Source: Clostridia bacterium
GTDB lineage: Bacteria; Bacillota; Clostridia; Oscillospirales; CAG-272
Length of the DNA stretch: 64,000 nt
Direction: 5' to 3'
Assembly (NCBI GenBank): GCA_017622085.1
Contig: JAGARU010000124.1
Span: forward strand, 1 to 64,000
Below the pieces are notes generated by a model, which worked only from the letters and a program-made list of their open reading frames with translations, was not told the DNA's origin and ran no database searches. This document shows, piece after piece, positions 26,063 to 34,960 of the stretch. Made by a program: the position numbers and the translations under genes. Positions within the stretch are counted from its first letter, which is position 1; each line of letters opens with the position of its first letter.

Positions 26063-27652
26063 ATGGACAAAAACGAGATCATCCCGTACGTAGAGCCGAT
26101 TTTCCGCTTCTGCTACAAGCGTCTGTCCAATCGTCACGATGCGGAGGATCTGGCCGGCGAAATTATTTACCACGTCCTGATCGGCATGAGTAAATACCCG
26201 ATCCATTCCCTTGAGGCTTGGGTCTGGCGCATTGCTCACAACCGTTATGCGCGGTGGATCGACCGCCGGAATAAAAGCCTCATCGTGCTCACCGGCGAAG
26301 ACGTGCTTTTTGACGTAGCCGACGGTTCCTACGGGGACGAGGACACCGACGAAGAGCAATTTGAGACCGTTTTTCGTTACTTGCACACCCTGTCCTCCGA
26401 GTACAAGAATCTTTTCGTTGACTACTACCTTGGGGAGTTGCCCATAAAACGTCTTGCGGAAAAATATTCCCTCCCTGAGAGCACAGTCAAATGGCGCCTG
26501 AATGTGGGCCGCCAAAAAATCAGAGATCGGATAGGAGAAAACAAAATGGATAAGGTATATCAGAGAATCAATTGGAACACGACAGTCTGCAATGGCAGCA
26601 TGGATCCCGACCGGTATCTTCACACCCAGATCGCCCGCGCCATCTGCCTGGCAACCTATGAGGCGCCCCTCACCGTAGAGGAGATCAGTCTCAAAACGGG
26701 AATTCCCACCATGTACCTTGAGGACGAGCTCCCCCGCTTGGAATACGGTGATGCTATCTGCAAGATTGGCAACAAATACGCAACTAATTTCATTATTTTC
26801 CGCTTGAAAGACAGAAAGCAGACCGAGGATGTTTCCGCTTCGGTGGTCAATATTCTTGCAGATAAACTCGAAGCGATTTTAAAAGAAACGGATGCTAAAA
26901 TCAGCACAATTGATTTTTACGGTAACAATTTTGGTATTGGTAGGCTTGGTTATATCATTGTTCCATATCTGCTTAGACGAAAAATTCGCAATGTAAAGAA
27001 TAATCGCTTAAAGCTTGAAAACGGTCCGTATCCTCCGAGAAAGGATGGCGGCTATGGTTGGTTTATCGTTGAAGAAACCATAGATGAAACTGAAAACTGC
27101 GCTGAATACAATTCCGGTTGTAACGTAGCAATTGATGAAAACAATCCATCGCCGCAAATCTACTATTACTGGATCAGCAAATATTTTGACTATAATGTTT
27201 ATCATAACAACGGGACTCGATGGATGTGTAAAACAGGGGCAGCTCAAAACATTGAAAACGGAATGATATCTAAAGATGTCCTTACTGACGAAGATGCTGC
27301 GCACTTCCTTGAAAACAATTTGATCAAGCTTTCTGCTGGCAATCATTATCTTAATATCCCTTATTTCACGGAGGAACAGTTCGCAAAATTTGTTTCGCTG
27401 TTTGATATGACCGATGAAAAAATAAACGATCTTCTTGCTGAATGGATTATGGCAGTGCGCAAGAATTTTGAAAGCTTTGTGCCAAAGCATCTGCACGATC
27501 AAATCAATCAATGGGTAAATTGTTATCTGTATCAGATTATCGGATATGTTACCGATGAATTGATTCGTAGAGGTCTGTTGGATAAACCAGATTTTGAAAA
27601 GCCTTTGACGAACGGAGTGTTCTGCGTCGAAGGAAAAAGCATCAACCCATAA
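26063..27652 (+). CDS. ECF-like sigma factor fused to long C-terminal regulatory domain (copy 1)
   Basis: 529 residues from ATG 26063 (GAGGAGG six bases upstream). Residues about 1-160 are a sigma-70 protein: region 2 with RHDAEDLAGEIIYHV and AWVWRIAHNRYARW, region 4 with LAEKYSLPESTVKWRLNVGR. The rest is shared with the next gene: a winged-helix segment (PLTVEEISLKTGIPTMYLED), a DFYGNNFG block, GGYGW and a final helical part. No membrane helix, so this is a soluble sigma factor with a built-in control domain. From about base 26810 the codon usage becomes much richer in A and T than the first half. Confidence 0.85.
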   Translation: MDKNEIIPYVEPIFRFCYKRLSNRHDAEDLAGEIIYHVLIGMSKYPIHSLEAWVWRIAHNRYARWIDRRNKSLIVLTGEDVLFDVADGSYGDEDTDEEQFETVFRYLHTLSSEYKNLFVDYYLGELPIKRLAEKYSLPESTVKWRLNVGRQKIRDRIGENKMDKVYQRINWNTTVCNGSMDPDRYLHTQIARAICLATYEAPLTVEEISLKTGIPTMYLEDELPRLEYGDAICKIGNKYATNFIIFRLKDRKQTEDVSASVVNILADKLEAILKETDAKISTIDFYGNNFGIGRLGYIIVPYLLRRKIRNVKNNRLKLENGPYPPRKDGGYGWFIVEETIDETENCAEYNSGCNVAIDENNPSPQIYYYWISKYFDYNVYHNNGTRWMCKTGAAQNIENGMISKDVLTDEDAAHFLENNLIKLSAGNHYLNIPYFTEEQFAKFVSLFDMTDEKINDLLAEWIMAVRKNFESFVPKHLHDQINQWVNCYLYQIIGYVTDELIRRGLLDKPDFEKPLTNGVFCVEGKSINP

Positions 27653-27663
27653 ATAATTTTACT

Positions 27664-27700
27664 GCCGAGAGCAACCGTTTGGTCGCTCTCGGCGGCTTTT
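27664..27700 (+). terminator. Intrinsic terminator
   Basis: Stem GCCGAGAGC / GCTCTCGGC with inner AACC/GGTC pairing and a GTTT loop, followed by GGCTTTT. Confidence 0.8.
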
Positions 27701-27701
27701 A

Positions 27702-27730
27702 TGGACAAACAAAAAAATTTATGATATAAT
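27702..27730 (+). promoter_or_regulatory. Promoter of second sigma-fusion gene
   Basis: TGGACA (27702-27707), 17 bases, TATAAT (27725-27730), giving an untranslated leader of about 78 bases. Confidence 0.65.
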
Positions 27731-27814
27731 AATAAAAAAATTTGCACCCCGTTAACCGACGCCCTTCCGCTGACACTATATAAGTGAAAGCTTTCAAATC
27801 ACAGGAGAACAACC

Positions 27815-29386
27815 ATGACAGACAAACGAGCATCTGAGCTCTTGGCCGAAAATCTCACAGCCATTTATGGCTATGCTTTTTCAAAGCTCTACAATAAGGA
27901 TCAAGTGGATGACCTCACCTCAGAGATCGTGTGTGAGATCATCGCATCCGCGCATACGTTGCGCAGCGAGGACGCCTTTTGGGGCTTTGCGTGGAAAATT
28001 GCGGAGAATACGTTCCGCCGCTTTATCCGCAAAAACGAGTATATGGCGCAGAGCGTGGAGCTGACCGAGGAAAACATCGGCGTGTACGACCTTACCCCGG
28101 AGCAGGAGTATATACAAAAGGAGACGGAGCGTGAGGAGATCTATCTTCTTCGGCGAGAGCTGTCTCTTTTGAAGAAAACTCACCGGGAGGTCTGCGTTGC
28201 CTATTACGTCGATAACAAAAGTTGTTCTCAAATAGCAAAGGAACAAAACATCAGCGTGGAGATGGTAAAATACCATCTGTTCAAAACACGCAAGCTATTG
28301 AAGGAAGGTATCGGTATGACGAGAACACTTGGAGAAAAAAGCTATAACCCCGGAACGTTTCGCCTGGATTTCTGGGGAGATTGGAATCATTACGGTGACC
28401 TGTTTAAGCGGAAATTGCCCGGATCCATCGTCTTGGCGGCCTACTATGAAGCTATGACGGTGGAGGCACTTTCGATGGAGCTTGGCGTTGCCATGCCCTA
28501 TCTTGAGGAGGAGCTCGCAATTCTGGAAGCAGCCGGCGTATTACAAAAGACGGGCGAAAAGTATCAAAGCAATCTGGTTATCCTGACCGACGCATACGAA
28601 AGAGAGTTTGTAAAGAATACCTCTTCCGTTTATGAAGCCGTTGCCAAGTCCGTAATGGAGAAAGCGATCGCGCTCTTGCCGCAGATCCGTAAGCTTGATT
28701 TTCACGGCAACGACTATGATGATAACCGCCTACTGTTCGGCATTCTCAATCTTGCCTTTGTTAATGGTTACAGCATAGCTGAGGCGCGCTCTCCCTTGGG
28801 ACGTCCGAACAAGCTTGCTCTTGGCGGCTACGGCTGGATCTTCGGCTACGATAACGATTATGCAAATCATCATTTCTGCGGCGTTACAATGGAAACGTGG
28901 AACAAGGACAGAACCGCATGGTTTTCCGCCGAAAACTACCGTGTGATCCGACAGGCTCAGATGTACGAGCACTACGATTTTCTGAATAAGACCGAAGCTA
29001 TTTGCGACGCGATCCTGCAGAAGGATGCAAACAAAGCCAACCCCACCCTCCCATCGTTAATCGAAAACAACTTTATTCTTTGCGATGGAAATAAGCTGTC
29101 CGCCAACTTCCTCGTGTTCGACCGCGACGTGTATGAGCAGCTTCGCTCGATTCTTGCCCCCATCTTTGAGGAGGTTGCCGATTGTATGATCCACATCTCA
29201 GATCAGGCAGAGCGGATCCTCGCCGAGCACGCCCCCGCCGCCCTGAAAGGGCAGTGCGGTGATGTTGCAAAGATCCATCACCGTCTGGACGTTGCCGCCT
29301 TCTTAATGGAAGCGCTGATCCGAGAAAACAAATTGACCGTCCCTGCGGAAAAGACCCCCCTTTGCCTGTGGGGCGTAAAGCAATAA
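27815..29386 (+). CDS. ECF-like sigma factor fused to long C-terminal regulatory domain (copy 2)
   Basis: 523 residues. Sigma-70 region 2 (QVDDLTSEIVCEIIA, FWGFAWKIAENTFRRF) and region 4 (CSQIAKEQNISVEMVKYHLF) in the first 165 residues, then a C-terminal 350 residues homologous to copy 1: MTVEALSMELGVAMPYLEEE, DFHGNDYDD, GGYGW and a helical end. No transmembrane helix and no adjacent anti-sigma gene. The winged-helix segment suggests that the tail may itself bind DNA or a ligand; that is inference. GGAGAA site before ATG 27815. A repeat element and a tRNA follow. Confidence 0.85.
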   Translation: MTDKRASELLAENLTAIYGYAFSKLYNKDQVDDLTSEIVCEIIASAHTLRSEDAFWGFAWKIAENTFRRFIRKNEYMAQSVELTEENIGVYDLTPEQEYIQKETEREEIYLLRRELSLLKKTHREVCVAYYVDNKSCSQIAKEQNISVEMVKYHLFKTRKLLKEGIGMTRTLGEKSYNPGTFRLDFWGDWNHYGDLFKRKLPGSIVLAAYYEAMTVEALSMELGVAMPYLEEELAILEAAGVLQKTGEKYQSNLVILTDAYEREFVKNTSSVYEAVAKSVMEKAIALLPQIRKLDFHGNDYDDNRLLFGILNLAFVNGYSIAEARSPLGRPNKLALGGYGWIFGYDNDYANHHFCGVTMETWNKDRTAWFSAENYRVIRQAQMYEHYDFLNKTEAICDAILQKDANKANPTLPSLIENNFILCDGNKLSANFLVFDRDVYEQLRSILAPIFEEVADCMIHISDQAERILAEHAPAALKGQCGDVAKIHHRLDVAAFLMEALIRENKLTVPAEKTPLCLWGVKQ

Positions 29387-29390
29387 AGCA

Positions 29391-29417
29391 AAAAAGGACA
29401 CTCAATGAGTGTCCTTA
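29391..29417. terminator. Palindromic terminator, left copy
   Basis: AAGGACACTCA / TGAGTGTCCTT with the same core palindrome as the terminator at 29580-29620. Ends the second sigma-fusion gene and belongs to the repeat structure described nearby. Confidence 0.75.
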
Positions 29418-29419
29418 TC

Positions 29420-29571
29420 ATAAAGTTCCCGCACGGGGAATCGGTCTCGTCGCGACACCGCAAAGCCGAGGGGATTTCGGCTTTGCTACGCTCCTCGGTC
29501 ACGCGCGGCTCTGATGTGCCCCCGGCACATCATTCACTACCGCGCGTCCTTCGATTCCCGTACGGGTCACC
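29420..29571. repeat. Hairpin-rich repeat element beside tRNA-Glu
   Basis: Contains a degenerate copy of the tRNA-Glu 3' region on the minus strand (29425-29445, next to a copy of the tRNA terminator), a hairpin CAAAGCCGA / TCGGCTTTG (29461-29485), a two-part stem CGCGCGG / CCGCGCG (29502-29508, 29540-29546) enclosing GATGTGCC / GGCACATC (29513-29520, 29524-29531), and a perfect 22-base inverted copy of the tRNA 3' end at 29550-29571. No ORF. Probably a palindromic repeat family linked to tRNA ends, or an inserted element. Confidence 0.65.
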
Positions 29572-29579
29572 GTAAATAA

Positions 29580-29620
29580 AAAAAACAAAAAGGACACTCA
29601 TTGAGTGTCCTTTTTGTTTT
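29580..29620. terminator. tRNA-Glu terminator, near-perfect 40-base palindrome
   Basis: AAAAACAAAAAGGACACTCA followed by its complement with one base between. Ends tRNA-Glu on the minus strand and can work in both directions. Confidence 0.9.
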
Positions 29621-29695
29621 TGGTGACCCGTACGGGAATCGAACCCATGTTTTCGCCGTGAGAGGGCGACGTCTTAACCGCTTGACCAACAGGCC
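29621..29695 (-). tRNA. tRNA-Glu (anticodon CTC)
   Basis: Cloverleaf read on the minus strand: acceptor GGCCTGT pairing with ACGGGTC, TGGTCAAGCGGTTAAGA D-arm, anticodon loop CTCTCAC, TTCGATTC T-loop, discriminator A and encoded CCA (29623-29621). Confidence 0.95.
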
Positions 29696-29714
29696 GTTCG
29701 TCGATTGCTTAAGT

Positions 29715-29743
29715 ATTATACCACGGCCTTTTTTAAAATGCAA
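29715..29743 (-). promoter_or_regulatory. Promoter of tRNA-Glu
   Basis: Minus strand TTGCAT (29743-29738), 17 bases, TATAAT (29720-29715). Confidence 0.75.
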
Positions 29744-29865
29744 TACCTTTTTGAAAAAAAGTTAAAAATTTTTTAAAGTTTTTTGGGCCGCATAGATGCC
29801 ATCTCCGGGAATATACATGAAATAGTTTCTTTGACGGAATTTGGAAAGAAGGCGGTGGAAAAAGC

Positions 29866-32559
29866 GTGATACAAACAGGGCTCACAGAGAGGGAAGTGAT
29901 TGAATCCCGTACAAAGCATGGCACAAACGCGCTGACGGAAAAGAAGCGCAAAGGATTTCTTAAGCGATACTTGGAGGCGTTCTCCGATCCCATCGTCAAA
30001 ATTTTAGTAGGCGCATTGATTCTGAATCTAGCGATCTCCTACCGCAACGTCAATTGGTTCGAGATCGGAGGCATTGTTTGTGCCGTTCTGTTTTCCACGT
30101 TGGTCAGCACCCTGTCCGAAAGCGGAAGTGAGGCGGCCTTCCGCCGATTGACCGCGCACGCATCCGAGGAGTTGTGCCGTGCGCGCCGCTCCGGGCAGAT
30201 TGTAGAAATTCCTGTCCAGGAGCTGGTGGTTGGGGATATCGTTCTGTTGGAATCCGGAGACCGGACCCCGGCCGACGGGATGCTGGTTAGCGGCGAGGTA
30301 ACGGTGGACCAGTCTGCCCTCAATGGCGAGAGCGCCGAGGTAAAAAAGCGCGCCTCTGGGCAGCCTTCCTCCGACGGGAAAAGCGTTTTGGAGCGGGAAA
30401 ATACCGTAGGGCGGGGAAGCTTAGTGACCGCCGGAGCTGCTGAGATGCGCGTGACCGCCGTAGGAGACGCGACCTACTACGGGCGCGCGGCCTCGGAGCT
30501 GCAGAGCGAAACGCGCCCCAGCCCGTTAAAACACCGCCTTTCCATGCTGGCCTCCAGCATCAGCTTTATCGGTTACGTGGCCGCAGGTATGGTGGCGTTT
30601 GCCTATCTTTTTTACGCCTTCTTCATCGAGGCAGGCATGAACCCCGTTGAGATCCGCGCCCGCTTTACCGATCTCCGTTTTGTGCTCTCGGAGCTGCTTC
30701 ATGCTCTGACCATGGCCGTCTCCATTTTGGTGGTAGCCGTGCCTGAGGGTCTGCCGATGATGATCACCGTGGTTCTGTCCTCCAACACCAAGAGGATGCT
30801 TCGGGATCATGTGATCGTTCGTAAGCTGGTTGGTATTGAAACGGCGGGAAGCCTGAACATTCTGTTTACCGATAAAACGGGAACGCTCACCGAAGGTCGT
30901 ATGAAGGCGAAGGAATGGATCTTCGGCACCGGTGACCGATGCACGGCAAGTGATATAAGGCGAATGTCGAAAATCAAGAATGTAATTGCCGCCGCCGCGA
31001 TACTGAATAATTCTGCCACCCTTTCTCCTGCAGGTGAGCCCATTGGCACCAATGCAACCGACCGCGCAATTCTTGACTGGGCAAGGCAGCTACCACGCGA
31101 GAATCTCCCTGCGGTAAAGGAGCGAATTCCCTTCGACAGCGCCACAAAACACTCTGCCGTCACTGTCTCCGGCCTGCGAACAGGGGAGTCGACTGTCCTG
31201 ATCAAGGGAGCACCCGAATATCTTCTGCCACACGTGACAGCCTATATGGATCGGGATGGAAATACTCATCCGGCAGACACCCGCTTTTTTGCTGAGGTGC
31301 GCGCCCGCCAACATGAACTTGCGACAAAAGCCTATCGAATTTTGGCGTTTGTCTTAAAAGAAAATTCAAACGCCCCGTCCCTCACGGATAACCTTGTGTT
31401 TCTTGGCTTTCTCTGCCTGCGGGATCGGGTTCGGCGTGAGGCGGCCTCGGCCATTGCCGAGGTGCACAATGCCGGCGTGCAGGTGGTTATGATCACCGGA
31501 GATAATCCGGCCACCGCGCAGGCGGTGGCTGAGGAGTGCGGTATCCGCACCGGAAGTTGGCGGGAGGTCATTACAGGCGCAGAGCTCCGCGCCATGAGCG
31601 ATGAGGAGGTGAAGACGAAAATTCCCCATCTATCCGTGGTAGCCCGCGCTGTTCCCACGGATAAAACACGGTTGGTTCGCCTCTCCCAAGAGCTGGGCTT
31701 GGTAGCCGGCATGACTGGAGATGGGGTAAACGACGCCCCGGCACTGAAGTGTGCTGACGTGGGCTTCTCCATGGGAAGCGGCACGGAGGTCGCCCGGGAG
31801 GCCGGTGACATCGTCATTTCCGACAACAACTTTGCCTCCATCTCACGGGCCATTCTCTACGGTCGAACCATTTTCGACTCCATCCGTAAGTTTATTCTGT
31901 TCCAGCTGACCATGAATCTGAGTGCTGTAGGCATTTGCCTCATTGGCCCCTTTATCGGCATTGAGGAGCCGGTTACCGTCACCCAGATGCTGTGGGTCAA
32001 CATGATCATGGACACTCTGGGCGGCCTGGCCTTTTCCGGCGAACCACCCCTCAGAGAGTATATGAGACAACCGCCTAAATCAAGAGACGAAAAGCTGATC
32101 ACCGGCAAAATTTTAAACCAGATCCTGCTCTCCGGCCTTTTTACCATCGGCCTCTGCATTTGGTTTTTGAAAAGTCCGACGGTGGGGTATGCCCTCAGTC
32201 TTCCCGGCGAGGCTTATCGGTTAAGCGCCTTCTTTGCCATGTTCATTTTTTGCGGTATCTTCATCAGCTTTAATTCCCGCACTCCGCGCATCAATTTATT
32301 AGCACATCTGGCAGGCAACCGTCCCTTCATCCTGATTATGCTGCTGATCTCAGGTCTTCAGCTGCTCTTCATTTACTTTGGCGGAGACGCCTTCCGCGCC
32401 GTCCCACTTAGGTTGCCGGATCTGCTTTATAGCATTTGCCTCGCCGCCACGGTAATACCGGCGGATCTTTTGCGAAAAATGATTGTTAGGCGATTGCATA
32501 AAACAAAGAATCGCTCTCATTCTGCCGGTGTTGTCAGCACCTCCAGTATGTCCTCGTAA
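29866..32559 (+). CDS. Calcium-type P-type ATPase
   Basis: 897 residues from GTG 29866. The P-type cycle motifs are complete: TGES-equivalent LNGESAEV, phosphorylation site DKTGTLTEG (Asp336), VMITGDNPATAQAVAEE and MTGDGVNDAPALKCADVG. VVAVPEGLPMMI in TM4 and LWVNMIMDTLGG in TM6 carry ion ligands of Ca2+ ATPases of the PMCA/SERCA type. It exports calcium from the cytoplasm. No N-terminal metal-binding domain. Its 3' end overlaps the opposing MltG-like gene by 43 bases. No clear promoter seen. Confidence 0.92.
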   Translation: MIQTGLTEREVIESRTKHGTNALTEKKRKGFLKRYLEAFSDPIVKILVGALILNLAISYRNVNWFEIGGIVCAVLFSTLVSTLSESGSEAAFRRLTAHASEELCRARRSGQIVEIPVQELVVGDIVLLESGDRTPADGMLVSGEVTVDQSALNGESAEVKKRASGQPSSDGKSVLERENTVGRGSLVTAGAAEMRVTAVGDATYYGRAASELQSETRPSPLKHRLSMLASSISFIGYVAAGMVAFAYLFYAFFIEAGMNPVEIRARFTDLRFVLSELLHALTMAVSILVVAVPEGLPMMITVVLSSNTKRMLRDHVIVRKLVGIETAGSLNILFTDKTGTLTEGRMKAKEWIFGTGDRCTASDIRRMSKIKNVIAAAAILNNSATLSPAGEPIGTNATDRAILDWARQLPRENLPAVKERIPFDSATKHSAVTVSGLRTGESTVLIKGAPEYLLPHVTAYMDRDGNTHPADTRFFAEVRARQHELATKAYRILAFVLKENSNAPSLTDNLVFLGFLCLRDRVRREAASAIAEVHNAGVQVVMITGDNPATAQAVAEECGIRTGSWREVITGAELRAMSDEEVKTKIPHLSVVARAVPTDKTRLVRLSQELGLVAGMTGDGVNDAPALKCADVGFSMGSGTEVAREAGDIVISDNNFASISRAILYGRTIFDSIRKFILFQLTMNLSAVGICLIGPFIGIEEPVTVTQMLWVNMIMDTLGGLAFSGEPPLREYMRQPPKSRDEKLITGKILNQILLSGLFTIGLCIWFLKSPTVGYALSLPGEAYRLSAFFAMFIFCGIFISFNSRTPRINLLAHLAGNRPFILIMLLISGLQLLFIYFGGDAFRAVPLRLPDLLYSICLAATVIPADLLRKMIVRRLHKTKNRSHSAGVVSTSSMSS

Positions 32560-32852
32560 TCCATAAGGGCGGATAGCACGTATTCCCCCGGAATAGGCGC
32601 GGCCTTCCGGGCGTATAAGCCGAAAGCCTCCCCGTGTCGGATGATTTCTGCTTGTCGGAGCTGCCGGCCGATCGCAAAGGAGGACGCTCCCTCCGGCACG
32701 GTGTAGGTTACGGTAACGTCATTTTTTACAAATGCCAAAGCGTCGTTTGCGACGGATACCAGATAGATTCCAAGCACGAGAGAGCACAGAGCAACCGCTA
32801 AATAATAAAAACGCACACCGCGGCCGGTGTGCGTTTTCTTTTTGTTTTTCAT
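32517..32852 (-). CDS. MltG N-terminal-domain-like membrane protein lacking the catalytic domain
   Basis: 111 residues: basic N-terminus, one membrane helix (about residues 16-33), then a LysM-like domain with TYTVPEGASSFAIGRQL, RQAEIIRH and PGEYVLSALMDYEDILEVL. This matches the segment that follows the membrane anchor in MltG (YceG) endolytic transglycosylases, but the whole YceG catalytic domain is absent. It may be a regulatory or scaffold protein in septal wall synthesis (inference). GGTGGTGAT before ATG 32852. Last gene of a small minus-strand operon. Confidence 0.65.
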   Translation of the reverse strand: MKNKKKTHTGRGVRFYYLAVALCSLVLGIYLVSVANDALAFVKNDVTVTYTVPEGASSFAIGRQLRQAEIIRHGEAFGLYARKAAPIPGEYVLSALMDYEDILEVLTTPAE

Positions 32853-32892
32853 TTCATCACCACCACAGGTAGTGTTCCCGTTGGAGGCTCTT

Positions 32893-33789
32893 TTATACGG
32901 AAGCCGCCGAGGCAATTACGTAGAAAAGAACAAGTGCCAGGAGTGGTGCGGAAAGGAGGCATTTTCTCCATTTTTCCGTCACCTTCTCCTTGGGCTCCGG
33001 AACCTTACCTTGCTTACCGTAGCGGATGAAAATCTTCTCGGCGTAGGCAAACAACAGAATCATGCTCAGCAAAAATATGCTGATCAAGAGGAACATGATC
33101 ATGGAGGAATAAGCCGAGGATTGGATCGCCTCCGTTAAGTACACCTCATAATAGAGGAAAAAGATGTTGTTCATGAAATGAACCAAAATTACTGCCAGCA
33201 CCGAGTTGGTGACGTACAGCACAAAGGCAAGGATCACTCCGCAGAAGAAGTAAACGGGAAACAGATACAGATTCAGGTGGAGCATGGCGAACATGACGGA
33301 GGTCATAACCACGGCCTGCAGAGTGCCAATTTCCTCATACTCTGAAAAGAGCACGGAGCGGCAAAGGAATTCCTCGGAAACAGCCGGAACCAGCGCGTAG
33401 GCCACAATGGATTGCAGGCTGATCAAGCTATCCGGCGCCGGCCCGATGTACGAGTTTTCTACTTGTCCTGCCCCGGGAAAGGCCAGCCCAATAATGGCGC
33501 TGAGCGCGGTGCTGCCAAAGGTAACGGCAACCAGAGCAACCACCACAAAGCCGATCTGCCGGGGAGCAAAAGGGCGCAACCGCATCCGCTTGGTGTAGGC
33601 CGGGGTGCGGCGTATGCGGTAAAAGAGCATGCAGGGGATGATGAATATAACGAGCTGAAGCACGATTACAGACAAATACGGATTCTCCCCACCGGAGGTG
33701 AAGGACAGATCTGTCAGCCGCAACAGGATCAGCAAAGCCAGCTCCGCGATCATGAGGAACGGAGCGGCGTGCGAGTTTTTAATGTTCAC
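32893..33789 (-). CDS. CPBP-family (CAAX-type) intramembrane protease
   Basis: 298 residues with about eight membrane helices. The glutamate-rich motif SEEFLCR (EExxxR) and the following MLHLN and HFMNN histidine/asparagine motifs form the CPBP active site. The family includes processing proteases and bacteriocin immunity proteins; the substrate here is unknown. Overlaps the 5-FTHF cyclo-ligase gene by 11 bases, so the two are co-translated. Confidence 0.88.
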   Translation of the reverse strand: MNIKNSHAAPFLMIAELALLILLRLTDLSFTSGGENPYLSVIVLQLVIFIIPCMLFYRIRRTPAYTKRMRLRPFAPRQIGFVVVALVAVTFGSTALSAIIGLAFPGAGQVENSYIGPAPDSLISLQSIVAYALVPAVSEEFLCRSVLFSEYEEIGTLQAVVMTSVMFAMLHLNLYLFPVYFFCGVILAFVLYVTNSVLAVILVHFMNNIFFLYYEVYLTEAIQSSAYSSMIMFLLISIFLLSMILLFAYAEKIFIRYGKQGKVPEPKEKVTEKWRKCLLSAPLLALVLFYVIASAASV

Positions 33790-34369
33790 TGGTAGGCTTG
33801 ACTCCCTTTTCGGTCAAAAGAATATCGGTGGCAATGTCATACCGACCGCGCGGTACGCGAGGAATGATAAAGTCGCTGTAAACCACGCCGATGGTACAGC
33901 CGGAAAAACGGTTCAGATAGCGGTCGTAGTAGCCCTTTCCGTAACCGATGCGGTAGCCACCCTTGTCGTAAACGGCGCCTGGCACAAAGCAAATGGCCGT
34001 GCGGGTGTCGTTTTCGCGGTCGTAGATGGGCAGGGTGGGATCCGGCTCACGGATTCCGTAAGCGTCGGGGGATAGCTGGGAAAGATCGGTCACAAAATGG
34101 TACTCCATGGAGTGACTCTCCGTGTCGCACCGGGGGAAGGCGATCTGCTTTCCGCGGGTAAGAGCAACCTCCGCCAGAGGCATAATGTCAATTTCATACT
34201 CTGTGGCGGCATAGAAGAGCACGATCTCCGCATGGCGGAAGCTGACCAGCCCCTGCATGATGTCACAGATTTTCTTGTCACGGCGGAGACGCTCGTCCTC
34301 CGTCATGGCCTTTCTTTTTTCAAGGTATGAGTCGCGAATTCGGTCTTTTTCTTCTCTAATCGGATTCAT
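33779..34369 (-). CDS. 5-formyltetrahydrofolate cyclo-ligase
   Basis: 196 residues. Converts 5-formyl-THF to 5,10-methenyl-THF using ATP in one-carbon metabolism. Diagnostic motif CFVPGAVYDKGGYRIGYGKG followed by YYDRYL; the start REEKDRIRDSYLEKRKAM holds the phosphate-binding basic residues. Normal length. First gene of an operon that ends with the CPBP and MltG-like genes, or co-transcribed with the DJ-1 gene above it. Confidence 0.93.
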   Translation of the reverse strand: MNPIREEKDRIRDSYLEKRKAMTEDERLRRDKKICDIMQGLVSFRHAEIVLFYAATEYEIDIMPLAEVALTRGKQIAFPRCDTESHSMEYHFVTDLSQLSPDAYGIREPDPTLPIYDRENDTRTAICFVPGAVYDKGGYRIGYGKGYYDRYLNRFSGCTIGVVYSDFIIPRVPRGRYDIATDILLTEKGVKPTSEH

Positions 34370-34392
34370 GGCTTATCCTTCCTCATAAAATT

Positions 34393-34941
34393 TTATCGCT
34401 CGAAAAATATGCTGCTCCGCACCTTTTCCGCCGCCTCCGCACTCTTCAGCAGGCGGATTACGGCAAAGGCAAAGTCCTGCGCTGCGCCCAAGGCCTTTGC
34501 GGTGATGACGTTTCCGTCCACCGCCACACCGCCGTGGGTCACCTCTGCACCGAGGAGTGCATCCTCAAAGCCGGGAAAGCAGGTTGCTTTTTTGCCCCTC
34601 AGCAAGCCCAGCTTGCCGTAAATCGAGGGGGCGGCGCAAATGGCCGTCAAGGGAAGACTCCGCTCCACTGCCTGCCGGATGCAGGTCTGCACAAAGGGGG
34701 AGGCGTCCAGGTTTTTGGTTCCGGGCATTCCGCCCGGCAAAAAGATCAGCTCGGCATCCTCGGGCAGGGAAGAGAGCTCCTCCGAGGAAAGGTCGACTAT
34801 CACGGGAATTCCGTGTGCGCCGGTAACCGTGCGGCCGCCGACACCCACGGTGCGGACGGAAATTCCGGCACGGATCAGAAGGTCGATAGGCACAATAGCC
34901 TCGCCTTCCTCAAAGCCTTCTGCTAAAAATACGTAAACCAT
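34393..34941 (-). CDS. DJ-1/PfpI family protein
   Basis: 182 residues. YajL/DJ-1 fold: GFEEGEAIVP at the start (Glu18-like), FLPGGMPGTKNL, and the nucleophile elbow AICAAPSIYG with the conserved cysteine. Members act as deglycase or stress-protective proteins; precise activity not proven. In the tmk-to-cyclo-ligase cluster. Confidence 0.9.
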   Translation of the reverse strand: MVYVFLAEGFEEGEAIVPIDLLIRAGISVRTVGVGGRTVTGAHGIPVIVDLSSEELSSLPEDAELIFLPGGMPGTKNLDASPFVQTCIRQAVERSLPLTAICAAPSIYGKLGLLRGKKATCFPGFEDALLGAEVTHGGVAVDGNVITAKALGAAQDFAFAVIRLLKSAEAAEKVRSSIFFER

Positions 34942-34960
34942 AGTAACCTCCGTTTATTAT

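Noticed and set aside
26063..29386. The two sigma-fusion genes as one operon with the transglutaminase gene
   Set aside because: The transglutaminase gene is divergent and a terminator plus promoter separates the two sigma genes.
29420..29571. Attachment site of an integrated phage at tRNA-Glu
   Set aside because: No integrase or phage gene is nearby and the best copy is inverted rather than direct.
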